In this document: piece by piece, positions 6,275 through 9,167 of the stretch
How the letters are laid out: each line of letters begins with the position of its first letter
How positions within the stretch are numbered: the stretch's first letter is position 1
Assembly (NCBI GenBank): GCA_900547505.1
Contig: URGY01000065.1
Coordinates: 1 to 9,167, forward strand
Length of the DNA: 9,167 nucleotides
Source of the DNA: an uncultured Collinsella sp.
GTDB lineage: Bacteria; Actinomycetota; Coriobacteriia; Coriobacteriales; Coriobacteriaceae
Direction: 5' to 3'
Translations under genes and position numbers: made by a program
The notes under the pieces: generated by a model
What the model saw: the letters and a program-made list of their open reading frames with translations, nothing else
Databases searched by the model: none
What the model was told of the DNA's origin: nothing

Positions 6275-7624
6275 ATGGACGACCTATTTTCTGCCTCGAC
6301 GCGCGAGCGTTCCTTTAAAAATGCGCCGCTCGCGGTGCGCATGCGCCCCAATTCGCTCGACGAGTACGTGGGTCAGCAAAAGGCCGTCGGTAAGGGCTCG
6401 TGGCTGCGTGCGGCCATCGAGCATGATGTGCTATCGAGCGTGATTCTGTATGGGCCGGCCGGTACGGGCAAGACGACGCTGGCGCATATCATCGCCAACC
6501 ATACCAAGAGCGAGTTTGTCGAGGTCAGCGCCGTGACGGGTACCGTGAAGGATCTGCGTCGCGTGATTGACGAGGCCAAGACGCGCCTGAATACCTACGA
6601 CCGCCGCACCATCTTGTTCATCGACGAGATTCATCGCTTCTCTAAGTCGCAGCAGGATGCCCTGCTACATGCAGTTGAGAACCGTACCGTCATTATGATT
6701 GGCGCCACGACGGAGAACCCGTACTTCGAGGTCAACTCGGCGTTGCTCTCGCGTGGTCGCGTGGTGGAGCTCGAGCACTTAAAGGACGAGGATATCGCGA
6801 CGCTCATCGAGCGTGCGCTCGAGGCGCCGCAGGGTCTGAGCGGTAAGTTCTCTGCCGATGAGGATACGGTTAAGTCCATCTGCACGCTGGCCGCGGGCGA
6901 TGCGCGTTCGGCGCTCACGACGCTTGAGCTTGCGAGCGAGATTGCCGTCACGCGTCCCGATACCGAGGGAACGCCAGCGCCGGCGGCGGGGGAGCGCTAT
7001 CCCATCACCGTGGATGATGTTAAGATTGCCAACCCTCGTCGTGGCTTTTCGTATGACAAAAACGGCGACATGCACTACGACATTATCAGTGCGTTCATCA
7101 AGTCCATGCGAGGCAGCGACCCCGATGCCACGATCTATTGGCTTGCACGCATGATCGATGCTGGGGAGGATCCCAAGTTTATTGCGCGGCGTATTATGAT
7201 CCACGCTTCCGAGGACGTCGGCAACGCCGATCCGCAGGCGCTCTTGGTGGCACATGCTGCGTTTAAGTCTGCCGAGGTCATTGGTTATCCCGAATGCCGC
7301 ATTAACCTGGCTCAGGCTGCGCTCTATGTGTGCTTGGCACCTAAATCCAACGCTTGCGAGGCTTCGATAGATGCGGCGCTGGCAGATATCCATTCAAGTG
7401 GGCTGCGCGAGGTGCCGAGTTATCTGCGCGACCGTCATCGCCCGGGCAGCGACGAATACGGTGTGTATAAGTATCCGCACGATTATCCCGAAGGTTGGGT
7501 CGACCAGCGCTATTTGCCCGAGGGACTGGAGCGCGGTGCATTTTGGCAGCCTGCCGGCCGCGGCTGGGAAGAGTGGCGTGTGGAGCAAAGCGAACGCGAC
7601 CGAAGCGGCAATGCGCCCAAGTAG
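6275..7624 (+). CDS. rarA: Replication-associated recombination protein RarA (MgsA)
   Basis: AAA+ ATPase of the clamp-loader-like RarA/MgsA/Mgs1 family, which acts at stalled replication forks and with SSB. Visible parts are the N-terminal PLAVRMRPNSLDEYVGQ (18-34), Walker A GPAGTGKTT (60-68), Walker B LFIDEIHRFSKSQQDALL (114-131), sensor ATTENP (144-149) and the AGDARSALTTLE arginine/lid block (207-218). Then comes the tetramerisation/MgsA C-terminal domain with YDIISAFIKSMRGSDPDA (268-285) and RRIMIHASEDVGNADP (305-320), ending with the YLPEGLE block. Length 449 is normal. The start is uncertain: the frame is open from TTG 6257, with ATGs at 6260, 6269 and 6275. I chose 6275 because GGGA sits five bases upstream and the N-terminus then resembles other RarA proteins. 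A candidate SOS box lies upstream. No terminator is seen after the stop. Confidence 0.95.
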   Translation: MDDLFSASTRERSFKNAPLAVRMRPNSLDEYVGQQKAVGKGSWLRAAIEHDVLSSVILYGPAGTGKTTLAHIIANHTKSEFVEVSAVTGTVKDLRRVIDEAKTRLNTYDRRTILFIDEIHRFSKSQQDALLHAVENRTVIMIGATTENPYFEVNSALLSRGRVVELEHLKDEDIATLIERALEAPQGLSGKFSADEDTVKSICTLAAGDARSALTTLELASEIAVTRPDTEGTPAPAAGERYPITVDDVKIANPRRGFSYDKNGDMHYDIISAFIKSMRGSDPDATIYWLARMIDAGEDPKFIARRIMIHASEDVGNADPQALLVAHAAFKSAEVIGYPECRINLAQAALYVCLAPKSNACEASIDAALADIHSSGLREVPSYLRDRHRPGSDEYGVYKYPHDYPEGWVDQRYLPEGLERGAFWQPAGRGWEEWRVEQSERDRSGNAPK

Positions 7625-7647
7625 GTCATTGGCGCCTCGCACATTCC

Positions 7648-7711
7648 CTTTGGGTATCTTTCCCCTTCTTTGGGGTACCATGAACAGCGTCTGTATTTCG
7701 ATTCCTTTGGG
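7648..7711 (+). promoter_or_regulatory. CTTTGGG repeats and GGGTAT/GGGTAC boxes before the sigma cluster
   Basis: The 95-base gap before the DUF948 gene holds CTTTGGGTA (7648-7656), CTTTGGGGTA (7668-7677) and CTTTGGG (7705-7711, merging into the ribosome site). The first two contain GGGTAT (7652-7657) and GGGTAC (7673-7678), 21 bases apart. GGGTAT is the -10 consensus for SigB/SigF-type factors, and such a factor is encoded in this cluster. However, no clear GTTT-type -35 sits at the right distance from either box, so self-regulation is only a possibility. Confidence 0.3.
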
Positions 7712-7719
7712 AGGCTTGT

Positions 7720-8307
7720 ATGAGTCCCATTCAAATCGCCCTGCTGGTGCTCGCCGTTGCCGGCGTGTGGGCTGTTATCGAGCTCGCGCTCACGCTGCGC
7801 AAGACCCGCACCGTCGTTGATTCGCTCGACAAGACGGTGAGCGACCTCAACAACACGCTCGCCGAGGCACAGCCCGTGGTGGCAAAGCTCGATGGCGCCG
7901 TAGACGAGCTTACGCCGGCACTTGCCCAGGTGGAGCCGCTGCTCAAGTCGAGCAAGACCGCGGTTGACGCCCTTACCTCCAATCTTGTAGAGGTCGAAGC
8001 CGTGGTTCGCGACATCTCTGAGGTTACGGGCAGCGTGGCCGAGGCAAGCAACGCCGTGTCGAGCGTGACCGACTCTGCGGCTGGCGCCGTGCAGAAGCTC
8101 TTCAATAAGGTGAAGGCTCCTGCAGCCGACGCCGATCGCAAGCTCGCCGCCGTCGAGGCCGAGCAGCCTACCGAGCGCGTTCTGATCGGTGAGGCTGAGG
8201 ACGAGGACGTCGATGGTGCGGATGCGGCTCAGAAGGCCGCAGTCAAGCCTGCTCAGTATTACACCTATACGCCCGCCGAGACCTCCGAGGAGTCCTGCGA
8301 TGAGTAG
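7720..8307 (+). CDS. DUF948-type membrane-anchored coiled-coil protein
   Basis: A 195-residue protein with a single N-terminal membrane helix (about 4-26) and a short basic stretch after it (LRKTR). A long Val/Ala/Leu/Asp-rich amphipathic region follows (about 30-130), with many heptad-like repeats (SLDKTVSDLNNTL, VAKLDGAVDELTPAL) fit for coiled coil. An acidic patch (EAEDEDVDGAD, 158-168) and a tail ending in YYTYTPAETSEESCDE complete it. This pattern resembles DUF948 proteins such as Bacillus YtxG, which belongs to the general stress (SigB) regulon. Its biochemical function is unknown. The ATG at 7720 has GGGAGG at 7709-7714. The end overlaps the next start by eight bases, so it is probably co-translated with the anti-sigma-like and sigma genes. 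This suggests a role in stress response or its sensing at the membrane, as an inference from context. Confidence 0.8.
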   Translation: MSPIQIALLVLAVAGVWAVIELALTLRKTRTVVDSLDKTVSDLNNTLAEAQPVVAKLDGAVDELTPALAQVEPLLKSSKTAVDALTSNLVEVEAVVRDISEVTGSVAEASNAVSSVTDSAAGAVQKLFNKVKAPAADADRKLAAVEAEQPTERVLIGEAEDEDVDGADAAQKAAVKPAQYYTYTPAETSEESCDE

Positions 8308-8677
8308 CGAAGCAACCTGCCCCATTACGCTGAGCGTTGCCGGTGATCCGCGTCTCGCGCGCTTGGTGCGCATGACGGCCGCCAACGTCGGCGCCCTGTG
8401 CTCTATGTCCGTCGATCGTATCGAGGATATTCGTATGGCCGCCGAGGAAGCCTTCATCTTTGGCTGCACGGCCGTTGATTCCGACGATATCTCGATTAAA
8501 TTCGATGTCGACGAATCTCATGTGGGTATGACCTTTACCTTTGGCGATCAGGCGACTGTCGATGAGGATGACCAGGCTGCCGTATATGCCGAGCTCATTT
8601 TGGCGAGCGTGTGCGATTCCTACGAAAAGACTGCGGCGCCCCTAACGCTTTCCCTCGACCTCAAGGCGGATATCTAA
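8300..8677 (+). CDS. RsbW/SpoIIAB-like anti-sigma protein with degenerate ATP site
   Basis: A 125-residue protein resembling the histidine-kinase-like ATPase fold of anti-sigma factors. Residues 7-56 follow the RsbW/SpoIIAB pattern, with EDIRMAAEEAF (42-52) matching the helix that carries the N-box (as in DMKIAVSEACTNAV). The glutamate is kept (E50), but the magnesium-binding Asn is replaced by Phe54. No DxGxG box or Gly-rich ATP lid is visible (TFGDQATVDEDD, and later AELILASVCD). The protein is also shorter than the usual 146-160. In the family, the protein binds its sigma factor and phosphorylates an RsbV-type antagonist; here binding to the downstream sigma factor is plausible, kinase activity doubtful. 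The ATG at 8300 has GAGGAG at 8287-8292 and overlaps the previous gene by eight bases. One base separates its stop from the sigma gene start. Confidence 0.72.
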   Translation: MSSEATCPITLSVAGDPRLARLVRMTAANVGALCSMSVDRIEDIRMAAEEAFIFGCTAVDSDDISIKFDVDESHVGMTFTFGDQATVDEDDQAAVYAELILASVCDSYEKTAAPLTLSLDLKADI

Positions 8678-8678
8678 T

Positions 8679-9167
8679 ATGACCGAACGTTCCCGGAGCG
8701 GCAAGACCGCTTGGGACAAGGAGAAAACCCGCGAGCTGTTTCGTCGTTATAAGGAGACCGGTGATCCGGATGCCCGCGAGCAGCTCGTTATGTCCCATAT
8801 GAACCTGGTAAGGTTTCTTGCCAACAAATTTAAGAACCGTGGCGAGCCGCTCGATGACCTTTTGCAGGTCGGCTATCTGGGCTTGCTCAAGGCTATCGAC
8901 CGCTTTGATCCCGAGCGCGGACTTGAGTTCACGACGTTTGCCACGCCCACCATCCTGGGCGAGATTAAGCGTCACTTCCGCGACAAAGGCTGGAGTGTGC
9001 GCGTGCCGCGTCGTCTGCAGGAGCTCTCTGCCAAGGTCAACCAGGCTACCGACAAGCTCACCAACGAGCTTCAGCGTTCGCCCAAGGTTGAGGAAATCGC
9101 CGATTACCTGGGCGTGACCGTCGACGAGGTGCTCGAAGCCATGGAATCGTCCTCGGCCTATACCTCG
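8679..9167 (+). CDS. SigB/SigF/SigG-family RNA polymerase sigma factor (3' truncated)
   Basis: Alternative sigma-70 factor of the general stress/sporulation type, directing RNA polymerase to its own set of promoters. The 163 codons present show region 2 (about 39-105: MNLVRFLANKF, LDDLLQVGYLGLLKAIDRFDPERG, EFTTFATPTILGEIKRHFRDKGW). Then come VRVPRRLQEL and region 3 (about 111-160), with a helix-turn-helix-like RSPKVEEIADYLGV. The pattern TPTILGEIKRHFRD plus VRVPRRLQEL is typical of SigB/SigF. Region 4, which reads the -35 element, lies beyond the window edge, so this is a boundary truncation. The ATG at 8679 follows the previous stop after one base, with a weak AAGGCGG site at 8663-8669, so translation is likely coupled. 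The gene symbol is left open because SigB and SigF usage differs between phyla. Confidence 0.93.
   Translation, partial: MTERSRSGKTAWDKEKTRELFRRYKETGDPDAREQLVMSHMNLVRFLANKFKNRGEPLDDLLQVGYLGLLKAIDRFDPERGLEFTTFATPTILGEIKRHFRDKGWSVRVPRRLQELSAKVNQATDKLTNELQRSPKVEEIADYLGVTVDEVLEAMESSSAYTS

Noticed and set aside
7661..7676. CCCC/GGGG mini-hairpin after rarA as a terminator
   Set aside because: The stem is only four pairs with no T-run after it, and is better seen as part of the CTTTGGG repeats.
8189..8299. Longer N-terminus for the anti-sigma-like gene
   Set aside because: The extension would overlap the DUF948 coding region by over 100 bases and is Arg/Ser/Pro-rich, as expected for a shadow frame; the ATG at 8300 has a good ribosome site.
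7510..8469. 319-codon minus-strand open frame across the rarA end, the gap and the sigma cluster
   Set aside because: It covers three well-supported + strand genes and their regulatory gap; the translation is low-complexity with no family resemblance.
8683..8692. GAACGTTC palindrome at the start of the sigma gene as a second LexA box
   Set aside because: It has no 4-base spacer between the half-sites and lies inside coding sequence, so it does not fit GAAC-N4-GTTC.

Overview
The window looks like chromosomal DNA from a GC-rich (about 60% by eye) Gram-positive gut actinobacterium, most likely of the Coriobacteriia (Collinsella-like). This rests on protein style, the ileS/lspA/pseudouridine-synthase cluster, a sigma-B/F type sigma factor with a linked anti-sigma-like gene, a Gram-positive LexA-type palindrome and the kinds of intergenic GGGGAC hairpin. 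The genus is an inference. The first 36 bases are not biological: they are the Illumina Nextera read-1 adapter plus three bases, so the left end is a contig end with untrimmed adapter.

Layout, all genes on the + strand: (1) 39-1223, the C-terminal part of isoleucyl-tRNA synthetase, followed by a long GGGGACGTTCTT hairpin and a strong intrinsic terminator. (2) 1441-3053, lspA (lipoprotein signal peptidase) overlapping an RluA-family pseudouridine synthase by one base. (3) 3136-4431, a membrane processive family-2 glycosyltransferase ending at a GGGGACAGGCACC hairpin with a T-run. (4) 4513-4935, a small A24 prepilin peptidase with no pilin genes beside it. (5) 4967-6214, an HD-domain dGTPase-family hydrolase. 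(6) 6275-7624, rarA (AAA+ recombination factor), preceded by a perfect CGAAC-N4-GTTCG palindrome that lies across the dGTPase stop codon and is a good candidate LexA/SOS box. (7) 7720-9167, an overlapping cluster of a one-TM DUF948-type coiled-coil protein, an RsbW/SpoIIAB-like protein that has lost the ATP-binding motifs, and a SigB/SigF-family sigma factor cut off by the right edge.

Functionally most of the window is housekeeping: translation (ileS, rRNA pseudouridylation), lipoprotein maturation, nucleotide-pool control and replication-fork maintenance. The points most worth a second look are the SOS-type site in front of rarA, and the stress-sigma cluster, where the expected RsbV-type antagonist is absent, a membrane coiled-coil gene sits in its place, and the anti-sigma-like protein seems unable to act as a conventional kinase. 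No tRNA, rRNA, CRISPR array, phage or insertion sequence was seen.
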